DNA of 64,000 nt from Crenothrix sp043729335 (GTDB lineage Bacteria; Pseudomonadota; Gammaproteobacteria; Methylococcales; Methylomonadaceae): assembly GCF_043729335.1 (NCBI RefSeq), contig NZ_JAYTLQ010000013.1, positions 62,001 to 126,000 of the forward strand, given 5' to 3'. This document shows, one piece after another, positions 16,520 through 24,468 of this stretch. A program made the position numbers and the translations under genes. The notes under the pieces were generated by a model that saw nothing but the letters and a program-made list of their open reading frames with translations, made no database searches and was not told the origin of the DNA. Every line of letters starts with the position of its first letter. The first letter of the stretch is position 1.

Positions 16520-17206
16520 ATGAATACAACAAGCAATACTGTTTCAAATCCACAACACAGTGGGCAGCTGAGCACACAGGTTCTGGATAAACTCTTTGGC
16601 GACAGTTCGCTGAATTTTGATCTTAATAAAGGTACCGTTCTCAGTATTACCGATGTCAGAATTATCTATTTATCCTCTGATGTTATTCGCAGTATTTACG
16701 ATGTTTTGAAATATGAAGCCGGGGATGCCTGGTCATTAATACTCAAAAACTGCGGTATTATTTGGGGGGAAAGAATCAGTGCCTCATTAGATAAAGAAGT
16801 GAATGTCGTTGCTCAGCAAAAGATGGGACAACTGAATGTTGACAGTTTTATTCAGTTGCTTGAGAGCTATTTTTCCAGTCATGGCTGGGGCAAAATGCAG
16901 TTTTATCTGGATGATGCTGAAACCCAGGGCATCATAAGAGCCAAGCTTAAAAACAGCTTGTTTGCAGAAACCTTAAAACACATCAATACCCCTGTTGAAT
17001 TTATGATAGCCGGGATGTTGCAGGGTATATTCTCGACAATCAGTGGCCATGATTTAAGCTGCATACAAGTCAGCTATGAAACCACTGGCAGCGATTCCAG
17101 TGAGTTTTTGATCAGTGCTAAGGCGCGTATTGATACCTTAGAGCAATCCGGTTTTGCACATGAGTTAAGTCCTAATGAAGCCTTGGCAAGATTGCGTTTT
17201 ACCTGA
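16520..17206 (+). CDS. V4R (4-vinyl reductase)-like domain protein 2
   Basis: This 228-residue protein resembles V4R-type small-molecule-binding proteins. A helix with YLSSDVIRSIYDVLKYEAGDAW and WGERISASLD precedes the domain core (HGWGKMQFYLDD, PVEFMIAGMLQGIFSTISGH, DLSCIQVSYETTG). It lacks the dense Cys pattern seen in V4R protein 1 and looks like a divergent paralogue. The open frame extends to an ATG at 16487 inside the globin gene. The ATG at 16520, ten bases after the globin stop, is the more likely start. The gene end overlaps the kinase start. Confidence 0.65.
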   Translation: MNTTSNTVSNPQHSGQLSTQVLDKLFGDSSLNFDLNKGTVLSITDVRIIYLSSDVIRSIYDVLKYEAGDAWSLILKNCGIIWGERISASLDKEVNVVAQQKMGQLNVDSFIQLLESYFSSHGWGKMQFYLDDAETQGIIRAKLKNSLFAETLKHINTPVEFMIAGMLQGIFSTISGHDLSCIQVSYETTGSDSSEFLISAKARIDTLEQSGFAHELSPNEALARLRFT

Positions 17207-18944
17207 TAATAGCCTTTTTCCAGAACAATACAGCGTCCTGGAAATTCTAAGCGAAAGCTCAGTCAGTAGCGTCTTGGTATGTTTTGACGAGCAATTGGCG
17301 TGTAAGGTGATTATCAAGTGTTTTAAGCAAACCATAAAAGGGGCTTATTTACGGGAAATAGGCGCCGTTTATGACTTAAGACATCCTCACTTGGTGCGTT
17401 GTTTAAATACTTTTCATCGCGCCGACGGGGATTCTTGTCTGGTTTATGAATATTTTCCGGATGGAAACCTGGCCGATTTTTTAGAGTCGACAGGGGTTTT
17501 AAGCATTGCGCTGGTTTTTCGCTGTTTGCACGATATTCTGCAAGCACTTATTTACCTGCATGGGTTTAACCGCATACATTGCGATATTAAGCCGGAAAAT
17601 ATTTTTTTGCGCTCCAACGCAGATGGCAATGTTGAGTTTGTTTTAGGCGATTTAGGTGCTGCCTGTTTTCTACGTGAAGCGCAAGAAGGCCGTCATGTTA
17701 CAGGTACACCGGCTTATATCGCTCCTGAACGCATACGTAATCAGTTTTTTTTTAACAGTGATTTATACAGCTTGGGTGTGGTTGCTTTTGAATTATGTAC
17801 AGGTTTTCGACCTTTCATAGGCAGCGTTGAAGAAATTACCCAGGCTAATTTATCCCAAATTCCTTCGTTGGAAATTATCGAATACTCACCTTTACGGGAT
17901 TTGATCGATCATTTATTAACGAAATCGCCGCAAAAAAGACTCGAGAGCGCCAGTTTAGCGTGTTCATATTTAAAGAAATTACAAATTCAATATGACATCA
18001 CGCGTTCAACACTAAAAACCACAGCATTACCGCAACAAGATAAAGCGAGCTGTTCCAGTGCTTTAAAACAAAACGGGCTTAAGCTGCAACAGTTAAATCT
18101 GTCCATTGACGATAATCTGTTGGCAGCGCACTGTTTTCATACCGCTGATCGGATGTTAATCGGTTTAACCTATTTAAACTATACCGATATCATCGACCCA
18201 AAATATCCCAATTCAGTAATAAAAACGCTAGTCCATACGCATTCGATTCAAGTGACTGGATCGGCATCGCTGGTTTATGCAACCCCAACGCGCATTCAAC
18301 AATTTGATTTAGAGCGTATGGTTTCAACTACGCTCATAGAAAAAATCAACGGCTCTAAAAAGTTTTATTTTGATAACAATATTTTGTTATTTACCGATGA
18401 TTTTAACGTTTCTTATTACGATTTAAGCCAGGACACTGACTTTTATTTTCGTTCATCTTCCTATCTATTTGATCCCAAAATAAGTGTGTTTGAGAATGGC
18501 GGCTTTTGTATGAGCGAAGGCATGGCTAACGAAAAATTGGTCAAACGGGACAGTAGCGGAACTATTTTATCCGAATGGCTACTGGATGGTCCTCTCGTTG
18601 CCATGACGCAACGCGTAGACCATTATCTTCTTGGCGCTTCCTTGAATGTTAAAGACCAAAATAAATATTCGATCTGGTGTTTTCAAGACTCACAAGAGAC
18701 TAAAGCACAGGTTTTAGCTGAAAAAATAAAACAAATAAGTTGTGTAGCCAATACTATTTTTTGGTTAACGGAACACGCTGAATTATATTGCTGTGGCGCT
18801 GATCTTAAGCACAAAATAAGGGGAAGTTTCACCCAAACTACCACAAAATTTGCTGTGTCATTCGACGGTTTGTACATCGTCACAGTGGATTTTATTGAAG
18901 CAAATAAAACCATTATTACAATTTTTAATAACCAGGATTCATAA
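17175..18944 (+). CDS. Ser/Thr protein kinase with C-terminal beta-rich sensor domain
   Basis: This 589-residue protein carries a eukaryotic-type kinase domain (about 18-270). The key residues are present: Lys44 in LACKVIIK, the catalytic loop HCDIKPEN with Asp137, DLG (159-161) in place of DFG, and APE (183-185) after GTPAYI. It should therefore be active. Residues about 290-589 are beta-rich with repeated short strands (VYATPTRIQQFDLERM, FYFDNNILLFTDDFNVSYY, IFWLTEHAELYCCG), compatible with a degenerate beta-propeller. No membrane segment is seen, so it is probably cytoplasmic. The start lies 32 bases inside the preceding V4R gene, suggesting translational coupling. A phosphatase-like gene follows two genes later. 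Confidence 0.88.
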   Translation: MKPWQDCVLPDNSLFPEQYSVLEILSESSVSSVLVCFDEQLACKVIIKCFKQTIKGAYLREIGAVYDLRHPHLVRCLNTFHRADGDSCLVYEYFPDGNLADFLESTGVLSIALVFRCLHDILQALIYLHGFNRIHCDIKPENIFLRSNADGNVEFVLGDLGAACFLREAQEGRHVTGTPAYIAPERIRNQFFFNSDLYSLGVVAFELCTGFRPFIGSVEEITQANLSQIPSLEIIEYSPLRDLIDHLLTKSPQKRLESASLACSYLKKLQIQYDITRSTLKTTALPQQDKASCSSALKQNGLKLQQLNLSIDDNLLAAHCFHTADRMLIGLTYLNYTDIIDPKYPNSVIKTLVHTHSIQVTGSASLVYATPTRIQQFDLERMVSTTLIEKINGSKKFYFDNNILLFTDDFNVSYYDLSQDTDFYFRSSSYLFDPKISVFENGGFCMSEGMANEKLVKRDSSGTILSEWLLDGPLVAMTQRVDHYLLGASLNVKDQNKYSIWCFQDSQETKAQVLAEKIKQISCVANTIFWLTEHAELYCCGADLKHKIRGSFTQTTTKFAVSFDGLYIVTVDFIEANKTIITIFNNQDS

Positions 18945-18945
18945 G

Positions 18946-19551
18946 ATGGCCCTATCAAGATCCGTTCATTGTTTATTTTATTCGCACGTCTGGTCAATTT
19001 ATCAACTCGAAGCATTAGGCTTGATAAAAGCCAAAAATCCATTGCTTGTGGAACTGTCAACAGAATCTAAGTTTGCCGCAGTTTTTGACCGAAGTGAACA
19101 GCGCCATAAAGGTCTCATAGAACTTTTACAGCCCAATGCGCAGCTGCACAAATTGGCTTATCGCGCCAAAAATATCAATACACCTATTATTTTAGCGCCT
19201 AATCCTAAGGCATCAGTCGATGCGCTGGTGGCGGCGCTTTCTGTGGTGGCAACTGTAGATAGCCCTGTAGATGATGTGACCGTGTTGATTCATATTAACG
19301 ACGGTGCGCAGTTTGCCGATGCTTACTCGTTAATGAGTGATTTCTCAATTGTATGGGATGTGGCTGATTTTCCAAACGCAGCATTGCTGGCATTAACCGA
19401 ATCATTGGTTAAAGATCAATGCCTAAGCAAAGATAAATGGAAGGGTTTTCATTTATTTAATCATCCCAACAGACAGTTACCCGAAAACAAAGTGCGTGAA
19501 TCTATTTTGCGTGATTTACTCAATAATTTCCCCGTTCTGAGTCCTGTTTAG
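18946..19551 (+). CDS. Unknown protein of the bilin cluster
   Basis: This 201-residue soluble protein starts with ATG at 18946, one base after the kinase stop. The longer open frame starting at 18850 lies inside the kinase gene and is unlikely. It shows a Rossmann-like alternation of strands and helices (NTPIILAPNPKASVDALVAA, DVTVLIHINDGAQFADAY, SIVWDVADFPNAALLALTES) but no catalytic motif I know. Its tight placement between the kinase and the phosphatase-like gene suggests work in the same regulatory unit. Confidence 0.7.
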   Translation: MALSRSVHCLFYSHVWSIYQLEALGLIKAKNPLLVELSTESKFAAVFDRSEQRHKGLIELLQPNAQLHKLAYRAKNINTPIILAPNPKASVDALVAALSVVATVDSPVDDVTVLIHINDGAQFADAYSLMSDFSIVWDVADFPNAALLALTESLVKDQCLSKDKWKGFHLFNHPNRQLPENKVRESILRDLLNNFPVLSPV

Positions 19552-19553
19552 TT

Positions 19554-20081
19554 TTGTGTATTACCCCTAAATTATATATATCCAGTCTGCCGTCTTTACA
19601 TGAGTTAGCGCGGTTTCATCATGTTACCCATGTCCAACATTGGATCAATGTGTCGGGAATAGATATTAACCAAATCTACCCGATGCCCGCCTTATCGGTA
19701 TATTCCATTTCGCAATTTAATTTTGCGGATGTTTTTACTGATGGGAAAAAACTTGTGGATTTTTCAGAATTAAAACATATCCCTATTGAGGTTTATGAGA
19801 ATGTTTCGGAACTGATACATCGATTAGCTTTATTAGCAGCCGTTAAAACGCTAATTACGCAATTTGAAAATCAGGTTCCAACCGGTATTTTTTGCCATCG
19901 CGGCTTGGCGCGCTCCCCGCTAGTGGCAGCGGCGGCTATCAATTATGTCCATAACGAGTCTTTGTTTCAGTCTATAGCCAGGGTACAAAAACTACATCCA
20001 CCGGCTTACTTCACAGACGTCAGTATTTCTGCCTTGTTATGGTGTAAAGAGCAATTACAAGATCCGACCAGCATTGAGTAA
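19554..20081 (+). CDS. Tyrosine/dual-specificity phosphatase-like protein
   Basis: This 175-residue protein carries the P-loop signature of cysteine phosphatases, CHRGLARS, with Cys114 and Arg120 in a CX5R arrangement followed by Ser121. The segment before it (VKTLITQFENQVPTGIF) and the helix after it (PLVAAAAINYVHN) fit the dual-specificity/atypical phosphatase fold. The usual His before the Cys is Phe, so activity is not certain. The start appears to be TTG at 19554, three bases after the previous stop. It may counteract the kinase encoded two genes upstream. The next gene, 11 bases on, is the bilin reductase. Confidence 0.7.
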   Translation: MCITPKLYISSLPSLHELARFHHVTHVQHWINVSGIDINQIYPMPALSVYSISQFNFADVFTDGKKLVDFSELKHIPIEVYENVSELIHRLALLAAVKTLITQFENQVPTGIFCHRGLARSPLVAAAAINYVHNESLFQSIARVQKLHPPAYFTDVSISALLWCKEQLQDPTSIE

Positions 20082-20092
20082 TCAAAAAAACT

Positions 20093-20782
20093 ATGGCTTT
20101 TCACTACTTAATAGAAAAAACGGCCTCTATTTTTGCGGCCTGTCCTTATCAAAAAATTGCTTTACCTGATCAATTTTCCAAAATTGAACACACGGAGCAG
20201 GAAGGGGTTTTAACACTGGAGAATCATTTTTTCCAAATTTCTGACTGGGGCCAATTGCGCATTGCTCATACGCATGCGCCAAAAATCAATATTATTGCGG
20301 TATTTTTTTTCCCCGAATACACCTATCAATTACCGGTATACAGCATGGAATTTGTCATGTTGGGTCAAAAACCCATTATTGCGCTTATGGACACCGCATG
20401 TTTAATTGAGCAAATGTCAGTAACAAGGTTAGTCAAAAAAATTATGGATTCAGCACATGCTGCCTACCCTGAATTTAGCCAGCAAGAGACTATGCCATTA
20501 TGGTTTGAGGAATGTCGATCAGGTGATGAGTTCTTCATCCGCCCTAATGACATCAATGCGTTTGCTACGCTAGGAGAGACACATTTGTCTTTGATTGAAA
20601 GTTTGACCAATTTGTTTAAATCGGCTGAAATTTTTGATAAAAAACAAGCTCAAGTACATAAAACTTACTTGGAAAACTACAAAATACACCATAAAGTTAA
20701 TTCACCGGGTATTCGGTTAATGAACCGTAGTTTTGGTGAACAATGGACGAACACCTATTTAACGGATTATTTATTTGCCTAA
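20093..20782 (+). CDS. Ferredoxin-dependent bilin reductase (HY2/PcyA family)
   Basis: This 229-residue protein matches the FDBR family. The central sheet segment VFFFPEYTYQLPVYSMEFVM corresponds to the PcyA stretch around F-P-x-P-x-Y-x-L-P-x-F-G. MDTACL carries Asp100 at the place of the conserved catalytic Asp (Asp105 of PcyA). The C-terminal RSFGEQWTNTYLTDYLF matches the family's final helix. Such enzymes reduce biliverdin with electrons from ferredoxin. By eye the PcyA residues His88 and Glu76 are not conserved (Ala/Val and a non-Glu residue), which argues against a classical four-electron PcyA reaction making phycocyanobilin. The product here cannot be deduced from sequence. It is the last gene of the cluster; the next gene is convergent. 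Confidence 0.82.
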   Translation: MAFHYLIEKTASIFAACPYQKIALPDQFSKIEHTEQEGVLTLENHFFQISDWGQLRIAHTHAPKINIIAVFFFPEYTYQLPVYSMEFVMLGQKPIIALMDTACLIEQMSVTRLVKKIMDSAHAAYPEFSQQETMPLWFEECRSGDEFFIRPNDINAFATLGETHLSLIESLTNLFKSAEIFDKKQAQVHKTYLENYKIHHKVNSPGIRLMNRSFGEQWTNTYLTDYLFA

Positions 20783-20804
20783 TACCATTGCTGTGGATTT
20801 TGGG

Positions 20805-21932
20805 CTAAGCGGTTATTTTCGCAAATAACGCTAAAGCCTCAGCCATTTCTTCTTGAGTATTATAAAAATGGGGAGAAAATCTTATACCGCCGCCGCGTAA
20901 GGCGCAAACCACTCCATTTTTCTGTAAATACTTATAGACATCATCATTGCCAATAGTGTTATGTTTAAAGGTAACAATGCCCGATTTAAGTAACTTTCGT
21001 GGTTGAGACAATAAAGTCAGCTGGGTGTTTTTATTAATTTCTTCGATTAAATAATCTGATTTTTCAATAACCAAGGTTTCGATAGTCGGCATTCCCATTT
21101 CCAGCAACAAAGACAGGCTGGCAGAAAAGGCATGAATACCGAGCATGTTTGGACTGCCGCATTCAAAGCGTCGCGCACTAGGGTGGACTTCCCACGGTTG
21201 GTTTTCATAATTATGAATATCTTTCATCATGTGCCAGCCGTACTGCGTTAAGCTTAATTTATCTCTGGCTTCAGGTGTTGTGTAAAAAACCGCCAGACCT
21301 TCAGGGCCGAACATCCATTTGTGCCCATCGGCCATAACAAAATCTGCCTGACAGGCCTGTACATCAAATTGAACAGCACCCAGGCTTTGAATGGCATCAA
21401 TACAAAATAAAATATTATGGCGTTTGCAAAATGCGCCTATTTTTTCCAAATCCATACGTAGCCCAGAAGCAAATTGTATGGAACTTAGGGTTAATAAGCG
21501 GGTGTGGTTATCCACTAAGGCAAATAAGGCCTCTTCAGGTGTTTTGGCACTGTTTAGATCAGCTTGGCGAAACTCTACGCCTTGCGTTTTTAAAGATTCC
21601 CACGGCAACCTGTTGGAGGGGAATTCTTCACTACTGGAGACAATATTGTCGCCGTTATGCCAATCCAAACCATAGGCAACAAAAGATAAGGCTTCTGAGG
21701 TATTTTTGACCAAGGCGATGTCATCTGCCGAGGGGGCATTTAATAAACTCTGTAATTGTGTGCGACATTCAGATTCCTTTTCCAGCCATTCCGAGTAAAA
21801 ATAAGAGCCAAAAAGCGTATTTTGCTCGGCAAATTTGCTGACTGCTGTGCTGGTTCTTTGCGGCCAAGGCGCTATGGCCGCATGATTAAGGTAAATTAAT
21901 TGCTCAGATAAGGGGAATTCTGGGTGTCTCAT
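20805..21932 (-). CDS. Class V PLP-dependent enzyme, possible EgtE-like C-S lyase
   Basis: This 375-residue aminotransferase class V / cysteine-desulfurase-fold protein has the PLP lysine in MADGHKWMFGPEGLAVFY (about 200-217), DAIQSLGAVQFDVQ before it, and RRFECGSPNM as the phosphate-binding region. The N-terminus (YLNHAAIAPWPQRTSTAV) is typical of the class. Two ergothioneine genes (egtD, egtB) lie upstream on the same strand after a 325-base gap with repeats. Hercynylcysteine sulfoxide lyase (EgtE) belongs to this fold, so an EgtE role is plausible. General class V enzymes with other roles look the same by motif, so no symbol is given. Confidence 0.8.
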   Translation of the reverse strand: MRHPEFPLSEQLIYLNHAAIAPWPQRTSTAVSKFAEQNTLFGSYFYSEWLEKESECRTQLQSLLNAPSADDIALVKNTSEALSFVAYGLDWHNGDNIVSSSEEFPSNRLPWESLKTQGVEFRQADLNSAKTPEEALFALVDNHTRLLTLSSIQFASGLRMDLEKIGAFCKRHNILFCIDAIQSLGAVQFDVQACQADFVMADGHKWMFGPEGLAVFYTTPEARDKLSLTQYGWHMMKDIHNYENQPWEVHPSARRFECGSPNMLGIHAFSASLSLLLEMGMPTIETLVIEKSDYLIEEINKNTQLTLLSQPRKLLKSGIVTFKHNTIGNDDVYKYLQKNGVVCALRGGGIRFSPHFYNTQEEMAEALALFAKITA

Positions 21933-21985
21933 AGCAATGATCTGTATCTCGGTGAAAATAATTTTGATTAACCATCATTAAAACA

Positions 21986-22185
21986 TACAGCGTCTTCATA
22001 TCAGGTAAATAACCTTAATTATTAGTAGTGGAGTACAAACCTAGGTTTGTATTCCCTCGAATATAACTAATCGATACTGAAAACGTAATCATTCAGTCTC
22101 CCTCTTTGAAAAAGAGGGGTTAGGGGAGATTTTTAAAATGAATCCCCCTCGATCGGGAGGTGAATACTTACCTGAAAACGCTGTA
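21986..22185. repeat. MITE-like palindromic repeat, copy 2, interrupted near its right end
   Basis: The left 100 bases repeat the element at 11128-11232 in the same orientation with few changes, including the palindrome (22030-22055, one mismatch). After TGAAAACG (about 22078-22085) the copies diverge. A different short repeat follows (about 22096-22162, a CCCTCTTTGAAAAAGAGGG hairpin plus GGGGAGATTTT). CTGAAAACGCTGTA, the expected right terminus, then reappears at 22172-22185. This looks like one repeat inserted into another. Confidence 0.75.
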
Positions 22186-22256
22186 GGCGTTTATTAACAC
22201 CGAAAAATCCCTTAAAATTTCAATCCAATTTACCCCCCCCCATTACGGTATTTGCT

Positions 22257-23222
22257 TTAATACGCCTCAAGAAAGTAAATACTGAAAAAATCATTATCAT
22301 CTGACCATATTTGCCGATGCTTGAAGCCTGCGGCATTGGCTAAATTTATAAATTCATCCGGACTGTATTTATAAGAATTTTCGGTGTGGATACGCTCATC
22401 TTTTGTAAAACTGAAAGCTTGCCCAAAAATAGTAATTTCCTGATCTTCCAAGCTGACTAGGTGCATCTCAATTCGCCCCAGCTTATCGTTGTAATAAGCA
22501 TAATGCTCAAACTTAGCATGATTAAAGTTACCATCCAGTTCATTGTTAATGCGGCTTAGCAGGTTAAGATTGAACTGTGCGGTAATACCTGCTGAATCAT
22601 TGTAAGCGGCGTTCAAGGTTGCATGTTCTTTTTTGCGGTCAATCCCCACCAGCAATCCACCGTTTTTATCTATTAACCGGTGAATTCCAGCCAGAAAGTA
22701 TTGGACGTCGAGGGGATCAAAATTACCTAAACTGGAACCTGGGATAAAAACCACACGCCGACCTTGTGGCACACCTTTCGGCAAAACCATTTTGTGGGTA
22801 AAATCAAGGCAGGTTGCATAAATAGGTAACCAGGGAAATTTTTCACCTAAATCATAAGCCGATTGCTGAAGAAAATCGCCTGAAATATCCATAGGCACAT
22901 AGGCGGCTGGGATAACACTGTCCAGTAGTAATTGCACTTTCTCGCAGCTGCCGCTACCCGGTTCAATCAATATGGCGCCAGGCTGAATCAGCTCGGCAAA
23001 CTCGTTCGCATGTTTTTGTAGCAATTCTCTTTCGATGCTGGGAATGTAATATTCGGGTTGCTCGAGAATGGCTTCAAAAAGTTTGGAACCGCTTTCATCA
23101 TAAAAAAATTTAGGCGAAATTTGCTTTCTTTTGCGAGAAAGCCCATCAAATACCGCTTGGCGAAAACTTTCAACTTGAGGTTGAAAATCGTGGAAACTGA
23201 TTTTTTTTCTGAGTGCGTTCAT
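22257..23222 (-). CDS. egtD: L-histidine N-alpha-methyltransferase EgtD
   Basis: This 321-residue SAM-dependent enzyme trimethylates histidine to hercynine, the first step of ergothioneine synthesis. Family hallmarks are SPKFFYDESGSKLFEAI, EYYIPSIERELL, LIEPGSGSCEKVQLLL (SAM-binding), VVFIPGSSLGNFDP and GGLLVGIDRKKE. The start codon overlaps the egtB stop by four bases, so the two are translationally coupled. Ergothioneine is an antioxidant thiol found in several methanotrophs and actinobacteria. Confidence 0.93.
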   Translation of the reverse strand: MNALRKKISFHDFQPQVESFRQAVFDGLSRKRKQISPKFFYDESGSKLFEAILEQPEYYIPSIERELLQKHANEFAELIQPGAILIEPGSGSCEKVQLLLDSVIPAAYVPMDISGDFLQQSAYDLGEKFPWLPIYATCLDFTHKMVLPKGVPQGRRVVFIPGSSLGNFDPLDVQYFLAGIHRLIDKNGGLLVGIDRKKEHATLNAAYNDSAGITAQFNLNLLSRINNELDGNFNHAKFEHYAYYNDKLGRIEMHLVSLEDQEITIFGQAFSFTKDERIHTENSYKYSPDEFINLANAAGFKHRQIWSDDNDFFSIYFLEAY

Positions 23223-24457
23223 AAATCCTCTGCTAATCGGATACCGGCAAATTGCCAGCGATCATGTGGATAAAAAAAGTTACGGTACGTCGGTCGGATG
23301 TGATCTAAAGGGGTAACGCAGGAACCTCCGCGTAATACCCATTGGTTACACATAAACTTGCCATTGTATTCACCCATGCTACCGGGTAAGGCTTTAAAAC
23401 GTGGATAGGCAGTATAAGGAGAAGCTGTCCATTCCCATAATGAGCCATAATATTGGCCTACACCGGCTTGCGGATGAAAAACGCTGTTGTCGCTAAAATG
23501 TCCTTGTAGTGGAGTTTCCAGCAATTTGCCTTCCAGCTCTGCTTCAGACGGCAGGCGTTTTCCGGCCCAATGGGCAAAAGCATCGGCTTCGTAATAACTG
23601 ATATGAGCCACAGGTGCTGTAGGATTTAAAGCTTCAAGGCCATATAAAGTAAATTCATACCATTGGTTTTCCTGTTTTTGCCAATAAAGCGGCGACTGCC
23701 ATTGGTTTTTTTGAATATGATGCCAACCATCTGCCAGCCATAGTTCAGGGCGTTGATAAGCGTTATCATCGATAAAATTCTGATATTCGGCATTAGTGAT
23801 TAACCGAGAACTTAAACGGTGTGCATCCAGCCAGACTTTATGCCGAGAACGTTCGTTGTCAAAAGCAAAGCTGTCTGCATCAGAGCCAATGCTTACCAAA
23901 CCTTCCTGCCGATCTTCCCAGTTTAATGTTGAGAAAACATAAATGCTTTGTTCTGGGCGTTGCAGATAAGCTGGCCGTAAAGGGTTGCTCCACAAGTTGT
24001 GTTTGATATCCATAAACAGCAGTTCTTGATGTTGCTGTTCATGGTTTAGCCCTAAAATAACCCTGGAAGCCACTTCGGGCCATTGATTTTCAGCGCTATT
24101 TGCAAGTAAATCCAGCATGCGCTTATCTATCTCTGCACGATAATTGTAAACTTGCTCAACAGTGGGGCGGGACAGTACGCCACGTTCCGCGCGTGCGTGC
24201 ATACTGCCAATAGTTTGGTAGTAAGAGTTAAACAAATAGTTATAACTTTCGTTAACTGCTTGGTAGTCAGGTAGAAAATTTTTAAGCAAGAAAGTTTCAA
24301 AAAACCAGGTTACGTGCGCCAAATGCCATTTAGGCGGACTGGTTTCAGCGATGCTTTGAGTTTGATAATCGTCTGGATACAAGGGCGCACAGATGGCTTC
24401 CGATGCTTTTCGAACGCGCTGGTAAAACTCAATTAATGCTGGCCGAGAAATTAACAT
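23219..24457 (-). CDS. egtB: Ergothioneine sulfoxide synthase EgtB
   Basis: This 412-residue non-heme iron enzyme couples a thiol donor (gamma-glutamylcysteine or cysteine) to hercynine with O2. The N-terminal DinB-like domain carries the iron histidines in PPKWHLAHVTWFFETFLL and LNHEQQHQELLFMDIKH. The C-terminal formylglycine-enzyme-like domain shows HISYYEADAFAHWAGKRLP, SLWEWTASPYTAYP and VLRGGSCVTP. The order egtB-egtD in one operon is common. Either thiol donor is possible from sequence alone. Confidence 0.93.
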   Translation of the reverse strand: MLISRPALIEFYQRVRKASEAICAPLYPDDYQTQSIAETSPPKWHLAHVTWFFETFLLKNFLPDYQAVNESYNYLFNSYYQTIGSMHARAERGVLSRPTVEQVYNYRAEIDKRMLDLLANSAENQWPEVASRVILGLNHEQQHQELLFMDIKHNLWSNPLRPAYLQRPEQSIYVFSTLNWEDRQEGLVSIGSDADSFAFDNERSRHKVWLDAHRLSSRLITNAEYQNFIDDNAYQRPELWLADGWHHIQKNQWQSPLYWQKQENQWYEFTLYGLEALNPTAPVAHISYYEADAFAHWAGKRLPSEAELEGKLLETPLQGHFSDNSVFHPQAGVGQYYGSLWEWTASPYTAYPRFKALPGSMGEYNGKFMCNQWVLRGGSCVTPLDHIRPTYRNFFYPHDRWQFAGIRLAEDL

Positions 24458-24468
24458 TATATTTAGTA

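Noticed and set aside
18850..18945. Earlier start for the unknown gene after the kinase
   Set aside because: It overlaps the end of the kinase gene by 95 bases in another frame; the ATG at 18946 follows the kinase stop directly.
20805..21932. Class V PLP enzyme as part of the bilin cluster
   Set aside because: It is convergent with the cluster and fits better with the ergothioneine genes upstream on its own strand.
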